A DNA stretch of 53,757 bases, taken from IMG/VR virus record IMGVR_UViG_3300005738_000002, positions 1 through 53,757 of that record; one strand, given 5' to 3'. Shown piece by piece: positions 1-4,707 of the stretch (the first letter of the stretch is position 1; each line of letters starts with the position of its first letter). This DNA comes from a virus. The notes below the pieces were generated by a model. It had not been told where the DNA came from. It worked only from the letters and a program-made list of their open reading frames with translations, and ran no database searches. The translations under genes and the position numbers were made by a program.

Positions 1-1
1 C

Positions 2-172
2 TTCCGCAAGGAAGGCAAGTGTACGACTGCTAAGGGCATGGATCGTCAGCACGATCGCATTGTTGGTGAGACTGTGGAAGCATGGCGTCCATTCTCTCAG
101 CAGATCAGTCGCTACACCATCTCTCGTGTGCCAGCTGACGTAGTGGTCGGTGGTGAGATCCGCAAGGCATAA
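2..172 (+). CDS. C-terminal fragment of an unrecognised protein
   Basis: An open frame enters from the left edge and ends at TAA 170-172, giving 56 residues that finish GGEIRKA. The fragment is hydrophilic, with Arg, Lys and His scattered through it and no membrane segment. Its GC content is clearly higher than in the structural genes further right, matching other genes of this left-hand region. No family is recognisable from so short a piece. The start lies outside the window, so length and domain content are unknown. A -10-like box for the next gene sits just after the stop. Confidence 0.6.
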   Translation, partial: FRKEGKCTTAKGMDRQHDRIVGETVEAWRPFSQQISRYTISRVPADVVVGGEIRKA

Positions 173-179
173 TCGGCAG

Positions 180-185
180 TATACT
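180..185 (+). promoter_or_regulatory. Putative -10 box (TATACT)
   Basis: TATACT lies 22 bases before the ATG at 207, in the gap after the upstream stop. No good -35 hexamer is visible at the standard spacing. The same hexamer is used by the much stronger promoter at 659-687, which is why I list it. The leader between it and the ATG is rich in A and C and has no Shine-Dalgarno sequence. Confidence 0.4.
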
Positions 186-206
186 ATTCACATCAGCACA
201 AACGAC

Positions 207-662
207 ATGACCACCACTCCATTGAACAAAGAGTTCTCTCAATTCTGTGCTCAACGTGATGCACAAAACATGAATCAACTTAATATCACCAAGTATTGCT
301 TTGAATTGTGTGATGCATTACTCTCAAACTATATTAATGAGTCAATTCGTCGTCATGAGTTCTTTAAATTAACTGATAAAGAAGAGTATCATCAAGCATG
401 TATTGAAGACCTGAAAGATGGTAATTGTGGTTATGAATTCACACTTGATACTGGACGTAAGTATCATAAGATCATGATGTCTGCCAATGGTTCACGTTCT
501 GTTCATGCTTTCGTAGACAGAAAGACTGGTGAAGTATACAAACCAGCATCCATCAAAGCACCTGCCAAAGGTGTTAGATTTAACCTGCTCATCATCTCAG
601 AGCGTGAGTTTGTCCTAGAAAATGCAGACTGGGCGGGTGGTTATCTCTATCGCAAGGGTTGA
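207..662 (+). CDS. Conserved cyanophage-type hypothetical protein, 151 aa
   Basis: I chose ATG 207 (MTTTPLNKEF) over an upstream in-frame GTG at 150, because that GTG lies inside the preceding gene and the region between reads as a promoter. The C-terminal half has the block SVHAFVDRKTGEVYKPAS followed by KAPAKGVRFNLL, which I recognise from memory as recurring in cyanophage hypothetical proteins. Its function is unknown to me. The N-terminal half looks helical, with Cys at several positions but no metal-binding pattern. There is no signal peptide or membrane segment. The stop overlaps the -35 box of the next promoter. Confidence 0.75.
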   Translation: MTTTPLNKEFSQFCAQRDAQNMNQLNITKYCFELCDALLSNYINESIRRHEFFKLTDKEEYHQACIEDLKDGNCGYEFTLDTGRKYHKIMMSANGSRSVHAFVDRKTGEVYKPASIKAPAKGVRFNLLIISEREFVLENADWAGGYLYRKG

Positions 663-687
663 CAACCAACCAAATACATAGTATACT
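659..687 (+). promoter_or_regulatory. Strong sigma70-type promoter
   Basis: TTGACA (659-664) and TATACT (682-687) are separated by exactly 17 bases, close to the perfect bacterial consensus. The -35 box overlaps the TGA stop of the upstream gene (660-662). The ATG at 712 follows 25 bases after the -10 box. This should be read by the unmodified host sigma70-class RNA polymerase and would drive the overlapping genes 712-1568. Confidence 0.75.
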
Positions 688-711
688 TAATTCATCAAAC
701 CACACAGACCA

Positions 712-966
712 ATGAAACGTTACGAAGCACCTCCGTTCTATCTCGTTGCCGATGGTATTGCTCTCGCTTACGATGACGAGTTAGATTTCTATTTTGCTGC
801 ACCAGTTGATAACAACACTGGTCTCATTACATGGGAATCATCTTATGAACTTGACATTGATCAAGATGATGAAGATGAAGTTGAGTATTATGCATGGATG
901 TGTTGTTATCTTAATACAGCAGCACGTCTTACAGTTGAACACAAACAAGGAGTATTTGTCAAGTGA
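712..966 (+). CDS. Acidic hypothetical protein, 84 aa
   Basis: This is the first gene of a four-gene overlapping set. The protein begins MKRYEAPPFYLVADG and carries a run of acidic residues around position 45-60 (DQDDEDEVE), giving a strongly negative middle section. Two Cys sit together in WMCCYL. I do not recognise the family. The leader is A/C-rich without a Shine-Dalgarno sequence, and the strong promoter at 659-687 lies directly upstream. Its stop overlaps the GTG start of the next gene by four bases, suggesting translational coupling. Confidence 0.65.
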   Translation: MKRYEAPPFYLVADGIALAYDDELDFYFAAPVDNNTGLITWESSYELDIDQDDEDEVEYYAWMCCYLNTAARLTVEHKQGVFVK

Positions 967-1184
967 ATTTAGTTTCCCCACACGTTAAAGAATTAGTTCA
1001 ACTCACCCCACTCACACCAACAACGTTTCATCCACAACCTAACAATATTAACCCAGACAAATACTGGCGTTATTTCTCTAAGTTTCCCAATGAGTTCGCA
1101 TCTGGTCTTGCTCTTAAATTAAAGGAACAACACCTAGAGTTTCTCTCCTACGATCATCTTCAAAACGTACTCACAATCAAATGA
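963..1184 (+). CDS. Hypothetical protein with GTG start, 73 aa
   Basis: The start GTG 963-965 shares the GTGA overlap with the preceding TGA stop. A clear AAGGAG (947-952) lies ten bases upstream, which decides this start. The protein contains a Pro/Thr-rich N-terminal part and then a hydrophilic helical part (PDKYWRYFSKFPNEFASGL). No family is recognised. Its own stop overlaps the next ATG in an ATGA junction at 1181. Confidence 0.6.
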   Translation: MNLVSPHVKELVQLTPLTPTTFHPQPNNINPDKYWRYFSKFPNEFASGLALKLKEQHLEFLSYDHLQNVLTIK

Positions 1185-1405
1185 CAGATCAAATCAATCT
1201 TCTCGTAGAAAAAGCAACTAAGTCTCGCTTTAGACGATTTGACTTCCTTATGAAGAAAGGTCGTAATCAAGATGCAATCTCTATCGGTGAAGAATTCCTT
1301 GAATGGATCATGCCTGATAATGAGGATGAGATCTTCTATGTAAACTATAATGAGATGGAAGAACTCTATTGGCAAAAACGTTTACTCAATGAGAAATACT
1401 CCTAA
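1181..1405 (+). CDS. Hypothetical protein, 74 aa
   Basis: The ATG overlaps the previous stop (ATGA), so translation is probably coupled. The sequence starts MTDQINLLVEKATKSRFRRF and is predominantly helical. A basic cluster (KSRFRRFDFLMKKGR) comes first and an acidic stretch near residues 45-55 follows. No catalytic motif or known domain is visible. It belongs to the 712-1568 transcription unit. A role in early host interaction would be pure inference. Confidence 0.6.
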   Translation: MTDQINLLVEKATKSRFRRFDFLMKKGRNQDAISIGEEFLEWIMPDNEDEIFYVNYNEMEELYWQKRLLNEKYS

Positions 1406-1568
1406 AACATATTATGCTATTGGGTATCGTCATACACTCTATAATGATACCCAATCATCAATACAATATGCTACCTATTTTCAACTTCAATCAGCACAAG
1501 AAGCAATGATGAAGATGATAAAGAGAGGACAAGATGTAATGGGGATGGAAGAAAAGAAATTGCTATAA
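1389..1568 (+). CDS. Small basic hypothetical protein, 59 aa
   Basis: The ATG at 1389 (MRNTPKTYYAIGYRHT) starts inside the end of the preceding gene, overlapping it by 17 bases. An upstream in-frame ATG at 1350 would overlap by 56 bases and give a less convincing N-terminus. The protein is Gln/Tyr-rich and then has a Met/Lys-rich C-terminal helix. No Shine-Dalgarno sequence is evident, so translation probably depends on coupling. This is the last gene before the long intergenic region. Confidence 0.5.
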   Translation: MRNTPKTYYAIGYRHTLYNDTQSSIQYATYFQLQSAQEAMMKMIKRGQDVMGMEEKKLL

Positions 1569-1658
1569 TCTTCATAGATACTCACAATACACCGCAAAGG
1601 CACTCCCTAGTGTATGACTGAAGAATATTTAAACAAATCTTAAAATGTATCAGTGGGT

Positions 1659-1679
1659 TGTGGAAAAACCTGTGGAAAA
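1659..1679 (-). repeat. Two direct DnaA-box-like repeats
   Basis: TGTGGAAAA occurs at 1659-1667 and 1671-1679. On the - strand this is TTTTCCACA, the form I know for cyanobacterial DnaA boxes. The two copies share orientation and are spaced 12 bases start to start, close to one helical turn. Binding by host DnaA is inferred, not shown. Confidence 0.5.
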
Positions 1680-1812
1680 CTAAATGGTTTATTTAATATA
1701 GGTAAGGTGCGGTGGAGTTGTTGTCTTAGACCGAACTGCAACGATTGTCAATGCCCTCTATGACACGTTGAGAACTGGCACAAACCCCCTCTAAGGGTCA
1801 CGGGGTCCATGC

Positions 1813-1818
1813 TATAAT
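1813..1818 (+). promoter_or_regulatory. -10 box TATAAT
   Basis: A perfect TATAAT lies in CATGCTATAATTTAGAGG. At 17 bases upstream the -35 position reads TCTAAG, so recognition may need an activator or the flanking repeats of G and C (CCCCCTCTAAGGG) just before it. Transcription would start near 1825, exactly where the stem-loop at 1827 begins. Confidence 0.5.
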
Positions 1819-1826
1819 TTAGAGGT

Positions 1827-1859
1827 CTTCAAGGGGCAGGAAACTGCAACTTTTGAAGA
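1827..1859 (+). ncRNA. Structured RNA element, type unknown
   Basis: An outer stem forms between TCTTCAA (1827-1833) and TTGAAGA (1853-1859). Inside it GCAG and CTGC close a GAAA tetraloop (1836-1847), leaving an asymmetric internal loop. It begins just after the expected start of transcription from the TATAAT box. It lacks a T-run, so it is not a simple terminator. I compared it from memory with the glutamine riboswitch (glnA / Downstream-peptide) and preQ1 classes and found no match of conserved bases. Confidence 0.35.
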
Positions 1860-1870
1860 AACTTAAAAAT

Positions 1871-1933
1871 ATGAAAAAGTCAAAAAGTTCATTTTTTAAG
1901 AAAGTTCAATTTTTTAAAAACTTTAAATTTTAA
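1871..1933 (+). CDS. Possible 20-residue Lys/Phe-rich peptide
   Basis: ATG 1871 to TAA 1931-1933 encodes MKKSKSSFFKKVQFFKNFKF, with seven Lys and six Phe in 20 residues. It follows the TATAAT box and the stem-loop. There is no clear Shine-Dalgarno sequence, and AAA and TTT codons are what chance would give in so AT-rich a tract. It may therefore be non-coding. If real, it would be a strongly cationic aromatic peptide. Confidence 0.2.
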   Translation: MKKSKSSFFKKVQFFKNFKF

Positions 1934-1953
1934 ATATTAACATTTAACTACAA

Positions 1954-2205
1954 ATGTCATCTTCTCAAATTATCAAAGATTATAGAGATTTAGAATCTTC
2001 AGCTATTAATAGAATATTAGTGAAAGAAGATTATATTGAAGTATTATTTGTATCTTCTGGTAAAATATACAAATATCAACGTAATATTGTTGATTTCGAT
2101 AATACTTTACAAGAATGCATTGATAAGAAAGAATCAATTGGTAAATTCATTAATCAAAGCATTAAAGAGTCTAATTTGATCTTAATGCAGTGTATTAATG
2201 AATAA
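1954..2205 (+). CDS. KTSC-domain-like protein, 83 aa
   Basis: After the leader MSSSQIIKDYRD the sequence follows the KTSC-domain plan. SSAINRI is followed by a short strand, then VLFVSSGKIYKYQ (a strand-glycine-strand hairpin), then a helix, then GKFINQSIKES. The KTSC fold is a small beta-alpha domain found in many phages and bacteria. Its biochemical role is not firmly known, though nucleic-acid binding has been suggested. The gene is very AT-rich, in contrast to several of its neighbours. Its stop overlaps a late-promoter-like ATAAATA. Confidence 0.55.
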   Translation: MSSSQIIKDYRDLESSAINRILVKEDYIEVLFVSSGKIYKYQRNIVDFDNTLQECIDKKESIGKFINQSIKESNLILMQCINE

Positions 2206-2208
2206 ATA
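2202..2208 (+). promoter_or_regulatory. Possible T4-type late promoter (ATAAATA)
   Basis: ATAAATAC overlaps the end of the upstream gene (GAATAAATAC) and lies 41 bases before the ATG at 2249. The core fits the late-promoter boxes before the structural genes at 6860, 19226 and 44406. A single seven-base AT-rich match can arise by chance. Confidence 0.35.
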
Positions 2209-2248
2209 CTTCACATTCATTACCAATTGATTAGAATTCACACTGAAA

Positions 2249-2407
2249 ATGGCAAAGACTAACAAAAAGTATCAAGAATCACCCGGAAAAGAGTATTTAA
2301 AGGATGATTATGAAGATTTCGGTTACAAAGTAACTAATGCTAATCGTTATAGCAATAGAAACAAACAGCAACGCAAATTTAAAGATATCGTAGATTTTGA
2401 AGACTGA
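2249..2407 (+). CDS. Small hydrophilic hypothetical protein, 52 aa
   Basis: ATG 2249 (MAKTNKKYQESPGKEY) to TGA 2405-2407. The peptide is highly charged, with basic residues at the N-terminus and around positions 33-45 (RYSNRNKQQRKFK) and an acidic end (DIVDFED). There is no hydrophobic core, so it is probably disordered or binds a partner or nucleic acid. The bounded position supports it: a late-promoter-like box stands before it and a strong terminator begins seven bases after its stop. I do not recognise a family. Confidence 0.6.
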   Translation: MAKTNKKYQESPGKEYLKDDYEDFGYKVTNANRYSNRNKQQRKFKDIVDFED

Positions 2408-2413
2408 CAAGCG

Positions 2414-2449
2414 ACCCTGTGCCACTTTAACTAGTTGCACAGGGTTTTT
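2414..2449 (+). terminator. Rho-independent terminator
   Basis: ACCCTGTGC (2414-2422) pairs perfectly with GCACAGGGT (2437-2445) across a 14-base loop and is followed by TTTTTC. The nine-base GC-rich stem and T-run are textbook. It closes the unit containing 1954-2407. Confidence 0.85.
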
Positions 2450-2497
2450 CTATTGGTGCTGATTTTGTGCAATGATGATCATCAGTTGAATAAACTC

Positions 2498-2602
2498 ATG
2501 CAGTACACAGAACCTTACCTGCCCACTGGGGTAGAGTATACTAGTGGCATAAAGTTTTGGACTAAGTGTATCAAACTAGTGTTGTCACTAATTAACACCT
2601 AG
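2498..2602 (+). CDS. Possible 34-residue small protein
   Basis: ATG 2498 to TAG 2600-2602 encodes a peptide beginning MQYTEPYLPTGVEYTSG and ending IKLVLSLINT. It is the only reasonable frame in the 247-base gap after the terminator at 2414. No Shine-Dalgarno sequence or convincing promoter is seen before it. The C-terminal dozen residues are hydrophobic. It may be chance. Confidence 0.25.
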   Translation: MQYTEPYLPTGVEYTSGIKFWTKCIKLVLSLINT

Positions 2603-2610
2603 GTCAGCTG

Positions 2611-2636
2611 CCTGTGGAAAACTTTTATTCCACAGG
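2611..2636. repeat. Palindrome built from two DnaA-box-like sequences
   Basis: CCTGTGGAA (2611-2619) is an exact inverted repeat of TTCCACAGG (2628-2636) with an eight-base spacer. Each arm contains a DnaA-box-like nonamer: TGTGGAAAA at 2613-2621 and TATTCCACA at 2626-2634. The first is identical to the copies at 1659 and 1671. No T-run follows, so a terminator is unlikely. Confidence 0.5.
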
Positions 2637-2662
2637 ACAATTGGTGAACAGCACACCATCGC

Positions 2663-2690
2663 TTGATTTCGTCCCCTGATCCTGTATTGT
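2663..2690 (+). promoter_or_regulatory. Sigma70-type promoter giving a leaderless mRNA
   Basis: TTGATT (2663-2668) and TATTGT (2685-2690) are separated by 16 bases. Only six bases lie between the -10 box and the ATG at 2697, so the expected transcription start coincides with the start codon. The segment from 2681 is repeated almost exactly at 2929. Confidence 0.65.
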
Positions 2691-2696
2691 AGACAC

Positions 2697-2885
2697 ATGA
2701 ACGAAACACCAAGCAACAACCCCTACACGAACACCCTCCTTGAGATGGGTTACGATCGCCAAGACATCGAAGTCGCTGGTGCTATGTTTCAAAAGCATAC
2801 GTTCCCTTGTGTGATCCATGGTCGTCAATTTGACACCGAAGAACAATACTATGCTGAGTTGCATGACTATTTCAATGGCATGTGA
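2697..2885 (+). CDS. Hypothetical protein, 62 aa
   Basis: The protein starts MNETPSNNPYTNTLLEMGYD and ends EEQYYAELHDYFNGM. It has one Cys (FPCVIHG) and a helical C-terminus. The N-terminal part around LLEMGYDRQDIEVAG could be a small helical bundle, but I cannot assign a family. The ATG stands six bases after the -10 box and there is no Shine-Dalgarno sequence, so the message should be leaderless. The start region (MNET) resembles that of the next gene (MNKT), in line with the repeated promoter/start segment. Confidence 0.6.
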   Translation: MNETPSNNPYTNTLLEMGYDRQDIEVAGAMFQKHTFPCVIHGRQFDTEEQYYAELHDYFNGM

Positions 2886-2909
2886 CAGTTGACCTAGTGC
2901 CACACAAAA

Positions 2910-2938
2910 TAGGCACAGCACTCAAAACCCTGTATTGT
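2910..2938 (+). promoter_or_regulatory. Sigma70-type promoter giving a leaderless mRNA
   Basis: TAGGCA (2910-2915) and TATTGT (2933-2938) are 17 bases apart, with six bases between the -10 box and ATG 2945. The -10 to start-codon segment is a near-exact copy of the one at 2681-2710. An upstream TTGACC (2889-2894) is wrongly spaced for this -10 box. Confidence 0.6.
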
Positions 2939-2944
2939 AGACAC

Positions 2945-3127
2945 ATGAACAAAACACTTGACGATCTCACCCCTAGCATCAGGGAGTTCTGCAACAGCAA
3001 CCCTGAGGCAGACTTTGAAATGATCATGGATTTTGTGGACTCTCAAATCGCTCCCTTTGAGGCAGACGATGATCTAGTAGACCACGCCATGGCGATCATG
3101 CTGGAGTGTGACGGACAGTCTGCTTAG
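2945..3127 (+). CDS. Acidic hypothetical protein, 60 aa
   Basis: ATG 2945 (MNKTLDDLTPSIREFCN) is chosen because it stands six bases past a clear -10 box. A longer frame from GTG 2882 would run through the promoter. The protein is strongly acidic (NPEADFEM, FEADDDLVD) and predicted helical, with two Cys. There is no membrane segment and I recognise no family. Small acidic early phage proteins sometimes mimic DNA or inhibit host enzymes, but nothing here shows that. Confidence 0.6.
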   Translation: MNKTLDDLTPSIREFCNSNPEADFEMIMDFVDSQIAPFEADDDLVDHAMAIMLECDGQSA

Positions 3128-3140
3128 TGTCCACTAGGGG

Positions 3141-3169
3141 TTGACTTCCGACCCCATTCATTCTATTGT
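3141..3169 (+). promoter_or_regulatory. Sigma70-type promoter
   Basis: TTGACT (3141-3146) and TATTGT (3164-3169) have an exact 17-base spacer. The ATG at 3198 is 29 bases past the -10 box, so this message has a leader of about 20 bases, which is A/C-rich with no Shine-Dalgarno sequence. Confidence 0.7.
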
Positions 3170-3197
3170 TCTCTTAAGTCAAACAACGACACCAAAC

Positions 3198-3524
3198 ATG
3201 CGTAAGATCGAAACCCAAATGAACGCTGCTATCAAAGGCAACGCCAATTGGACTAAGGCAAACACTATGGTTACAACTATTAATAGTGTGTCTCATGTAT
3301 TTCTTCATGGCAACAAGATTGCTGAGGTTGGTGATGATTTCGTTAAGGTATTTGATGGGGGTTGGCAGTCCAATACCACCAAATCACGTCTCAACGCTAT
3401 CATCAATGAATTCTGTAATGCTTTCACTGATGGTGTCTTTCAGAAGGATTTTCAGTGGTTCATTCGTGATAACAAAGTCACCCATGATTTCGTGAATGGT
3501 TTCACATTCAGCGAGTTTGCTTAA
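3198..3524 (+). CDS. Conserved phage hypothetical protein, 108 aa
   Basis: ATG 3198 gives MRKIETQMNAAIKGN. An earlier in-frame start at 3141 would translate the promoter. The layout is an N-terminal helix (TQMNAAI) and a strand block (SVSHVFLHGNKIAEVGDD). After these come GGWQSNTTKSRLNAIINEF and a Phe-rich end. The pattern LHGN ... GW ... TTKSRLNA is one I recall from a widespread phage family of unknown function (a DUF8033-like type, from memory). It has its own consensus promoter and is followed by a terminator, so it is a single-gene unit. Confidence 0.7.
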   Translation: MRKIETQMNAAIKGNANWTKANTMVTTINSVSHVFLHGNKIAEVGDDFVKVFDGGWQSNTTKSRLNAIINEFCNAFTDGVFQKDFQWFIRDNKVTHDFVNGFTFSEFA

Positions 3525-3535
3525 CTTCTAATCAA

Positions 3536-3567
3536 CTCCTAATTTTCTCCTAATTAGGAGATTCTTT
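3536..3567 (+). terminator. Probable terminator hairpin
   Basis: CTCCTAATT (3536-3544) pairs with AATTAGGAG (3552-3560) over a seven-base loop and is followed by ATTCTTT. The stem is perfect but AT-rich and the T-run is interrupted, so termination may be partial. Confidence 0.6.
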
Positions 3568-3579
3568 ATCTAATTCTTC

Positions 3580-3849
3580 ATGAACTACACTCTCAAGCAA
3601 CTTCAAGACAGAGTATCATCTATGATCAAAGAACAGGGAGAAGATGCAGAGTGTGCAGCATGGATTTATACCAAGAATGATTGTCATCTTAAGGACGAAG
3701 ATGGCAACACTGATTATGATAACAATGTAGAAGATCCAGCACTGCTTGCACGTATCTTTGATGATGTAGGCAACATTGATTACATCTATCAGGTGATTCA
3801 AGAGTGTGTAGATGAGGTCGTAGAGGAGGAAATCGCAGCGACTAAGTAA
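3580..3849 (+). CDS. Acidic hypothetical protein, 89 aa
   Basis: ATG 3580 begins MNYTLKQLQDRVSSMIKEQG. The N-terminal 20 residues look like an amphipathic helix. The rest is very acidic (DEDGNTDYDNNVED) and ends in a helix rich in Glu (ECVDEVVEEEI). The segment AAWIYTKNDC has Cys and Trp but no metal-site pattern. I do not recognise a family. A TCTAAT box ends five bases before the ATG, so this gene might also be leaderless, though less clearly than its neighbours. Confidence 0.65.
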   Translation: MNYTLKQLQDRVSSMIKEQGEDAECAAWIYTKNDCHLKDEDGNTDYDNNVEDPALLARIFDDVGNIDYIYQVIQECVDEVVEEEIAATK

Positions 3850-3918
3850 CACAAACTGGTCGGCCGCCTCCCAATTGCCAAAGTGTCACAGCGTTTCGCC
3901 ACTGCCTGCCACAGCCCC

Positions 3919-3924
3919 TATAAT
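3919..3924 (+). promoter_or_regulatory. Consensus -10 box TATAAT, leaderless start
   Basis: TATAAT at 3919-3924 is followed by six bases and the ATG at 3931, the same geometry as at 2685, 2933 and 4132. The -35 position is poor (TCGCCA at 17-base spacing). Confidence 0.6.
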
Positions 3925-3930
3925 AAGGAC

Positions 3931-4119
3931 ATGAACAAAACACAACGCCATCACGACGGACAATTCATCACCACGGGTGATCCATCCCCTTTGATGAGTC
4001 GCGTCATGGATTCGATCCTTAAGCAACAGCAGGCAGAGCATGAGTATCGCATGGCAGTCCGAGCAGGTCGCATCGAACAGGTCCAGTCTACAAACTGGAA
4101 CATCAGCGACAGACACTGA
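3931..4119 (+). CDS. Basic hypothetical protein, 62 aa
   Basis: ATG 3931 starts MNKTQRHHDGQFITTGDPSP. Fifteen bases around this start match exactly those around the start at 2945 (ACATGAACAAAACAC). The C-terminal half is a probable long helix (SRVMDSILKQQQAEHEYRMAVRAG, given in pieces: SRVMDSILKQQQ and AEHEYRMAVRAG) with alternating charge, possibly a coiled coil. GC content is about half, above that of the virion genes. No family is recognised. It is likely expressed early from its own host-type promoter. Confidence 0.55.
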   Translation: MNKTQRHHDGQFITTGDPSPLMSRVMDSILKQQQAEHEYRMAVRAGRIEQVQSTNWNISDRH

Positions 4120-4137
4120 CCCCTGACCCTGTAGACT
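4110..4137 (+). promoter_or_regulatory. Sigma70-like promoter giving a leaderless mRNA
   Basis: CAGACA (4110-4115) and TAGACT (4132-4137) are 16 bases apart. Six bases separate the -10 box from ATG 4144. The flanking CCCTGTAGACTA resembles the start of the other promoters at 2681, 2929 and 4397. Confidence 0.5.
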
Positions 4138-4143
4138 AATCAC

Positions 4144-4359
4144 ATGAGAAACGAAACCATGAACAACCCAAAATGTATCGTCGTCATCGGTGGCATTGAT
4201 TACGAGGGAGAGGCAATCAGATCCCTTCGCCTCTTTGATTGCCAGTCCACTGCTGAGGCATACAAAGCAGAACTAGAGCGTGAGTTCGATTACGTGCTCA
4301 TGGAGGTTCAGGAGATCTCACAGCACAGCGTCATGATGGGCGGTTCGATTCCTGCTTAA
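4144..4359 (+). CDS. Hypothetical protein, 71 aa
   Basis: The protein begins MRNETMNNPKCIVVIGGIDYEG. A second ATG five codons in (4159) is an alternative start, but the promoter geometry favours 4144. The pattern is a strand (KCIVVIGGIDYEGE), a helix (STAEAYKAELERE) and a strand (FDYVLMEVQEI), a small alpha-beta arrangement of no family I can name. VIGGIDYEG looks superficially like a nucleotide-binding loop but lacks the conserved spacing. It is probably transcribed alone as a leaderless mRNA. Confidence 0.6.
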   Translation: MRNETMNNPKCIVVIGGIDYEGEAIRSLRLFDCQSTAEAYKAELEREFDYVLMEVQEISQHSVMMGGSIPA

Positions 4360-4400
4360 TCTCTTAAGGTTTGGGGTCACCTAAAGACCCCGCCATCCTG

Positions 4401-4406
4401 TAGACT
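4401..4406 (+). promoter_or_regulatory. -10 box TAGACT, possibly extended
   Basis: TAGACT is preceded by CCTG, giving CCTGTAGACTATT, very similar to the promoter at 4132. The ATG at 4428 lies 22 bases past the box. TTGGGG (4371-4376) is too far away for a normal -35 box. Confidence 0.4.
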
Positions 4407-4427
4407 ATTCAAAGAAACAAACCAATC

Positions 4428-4655
4428 ATGTTCGCAGTTCAACCCACCTCCTTCGGCACCTTTGACGAGCACGGGGCAGACTACACCCCAACGATCGCAG
4501 GCGCTTACCGCATCGCTGCCATCCGTCAGCAGGAACGCGAGGGCGATCAAATGATCTGGCGTCTCACCACAGGGCAACCCATCCCATGGGTTCGTGTCTA
4601 TGAAGACGAGAACATCTCCAGTGTGACAGAGCAGGAGCTGGCACTGCTCGCCTAG
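4428..4655 (+). CDS. Hypothetical protein, 75 aa
   Basis: ATG 4428 begins MFAVQPTSFGTFDEHGADYT. The chain has several short strands and a C-terminal helix ending EQELALLA. An Arg/Gln-rich helix (AYRIAAIRQQEREG) sits in the middle, followed by WRLTTGQPIPWVRVYEDE, a likely beta hairpin with Trp at both ends. GC content is above half, unlike the tail genes. The A/C-rich leader has no Shine-Dalgarno sequence. I do not recognise a family. Confidence 0.6.
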   Translation: MFAVQPTSFGTFDEHGADYTPTIAGAYRIAAIRQQEREGDQMIWRLTTGQPIPWVRVYEDENISSVTEQELALLA

Positions 4656-4674
4656 GCAGCGTCCCCCTACCGAC

Positions 4675-4680
4675 TACAAT
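4675..4680 (+). promoter_or_regulatory. -10 box TACAAT
   Basis: TACAAT in CCGACTACAATACAAGAG lies 28 bases before ATG 4708. The -35 position (CTAGGC) is weak. The leader is again rich in A and C, as for the other early genes. Confidence 0.4.
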
Positions 4681-4707
4681 ACAAGAGAACACAACACAGG
4701 ACACAGC

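Larger units (their letters stand above)
1569..1953 (+). other. 385-base intergenic region, candidate regulatory or origin segment
   Basis: No substantial gene is present. The stretch holds two TGTGGAAAA direct repeats (1659-1679), a TATAAT box (1813-1818), a stem-loop (1827-1859), a 20-codon open frame (1871-1933) and a tract made almost only of A and T from about 1860 to 1950. The AT tract contains a direct repeat, AAGTTCATTTTTTAA and AAGTTCAATTTTTTAA. DnaA-like boxes beside an easily melted tract resemble an origin, which is inference only. Confidence 0.5.

Noticed and set aside
1571-1616. Imperfect inverted segments (CTTCA ... ATACAC / GTGTAT ... TGAAG) that might be a tRNA or terminator.
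   Set aside because: They do not fold into a cloverleaf, the internal loops are large and uneven, and no T-run follows.
1827-1859. The stem-loop as a glutamine riboswitch (glnA / Downstream-peptide) or preQ1 riboswitch.
   Set aside because: The conserved bases I remember for those classes are absent; only the general setting (short peptide downstream) is similar. It was kept as an unknown structure.
2889-2894. TTGACC as -35 box for the gene at 2945.
   Set aside because: It is 38 bases from the TATTGT -10 box, far outside functional spacing; TAGGCA at 2910 is correctly spaced instead.
2625-2921. A 98-residue - strand frame spanning the gene at 2697.
   Set aside because: It crosses a clear promoter and a + strand gene, and has no start signals of its own.
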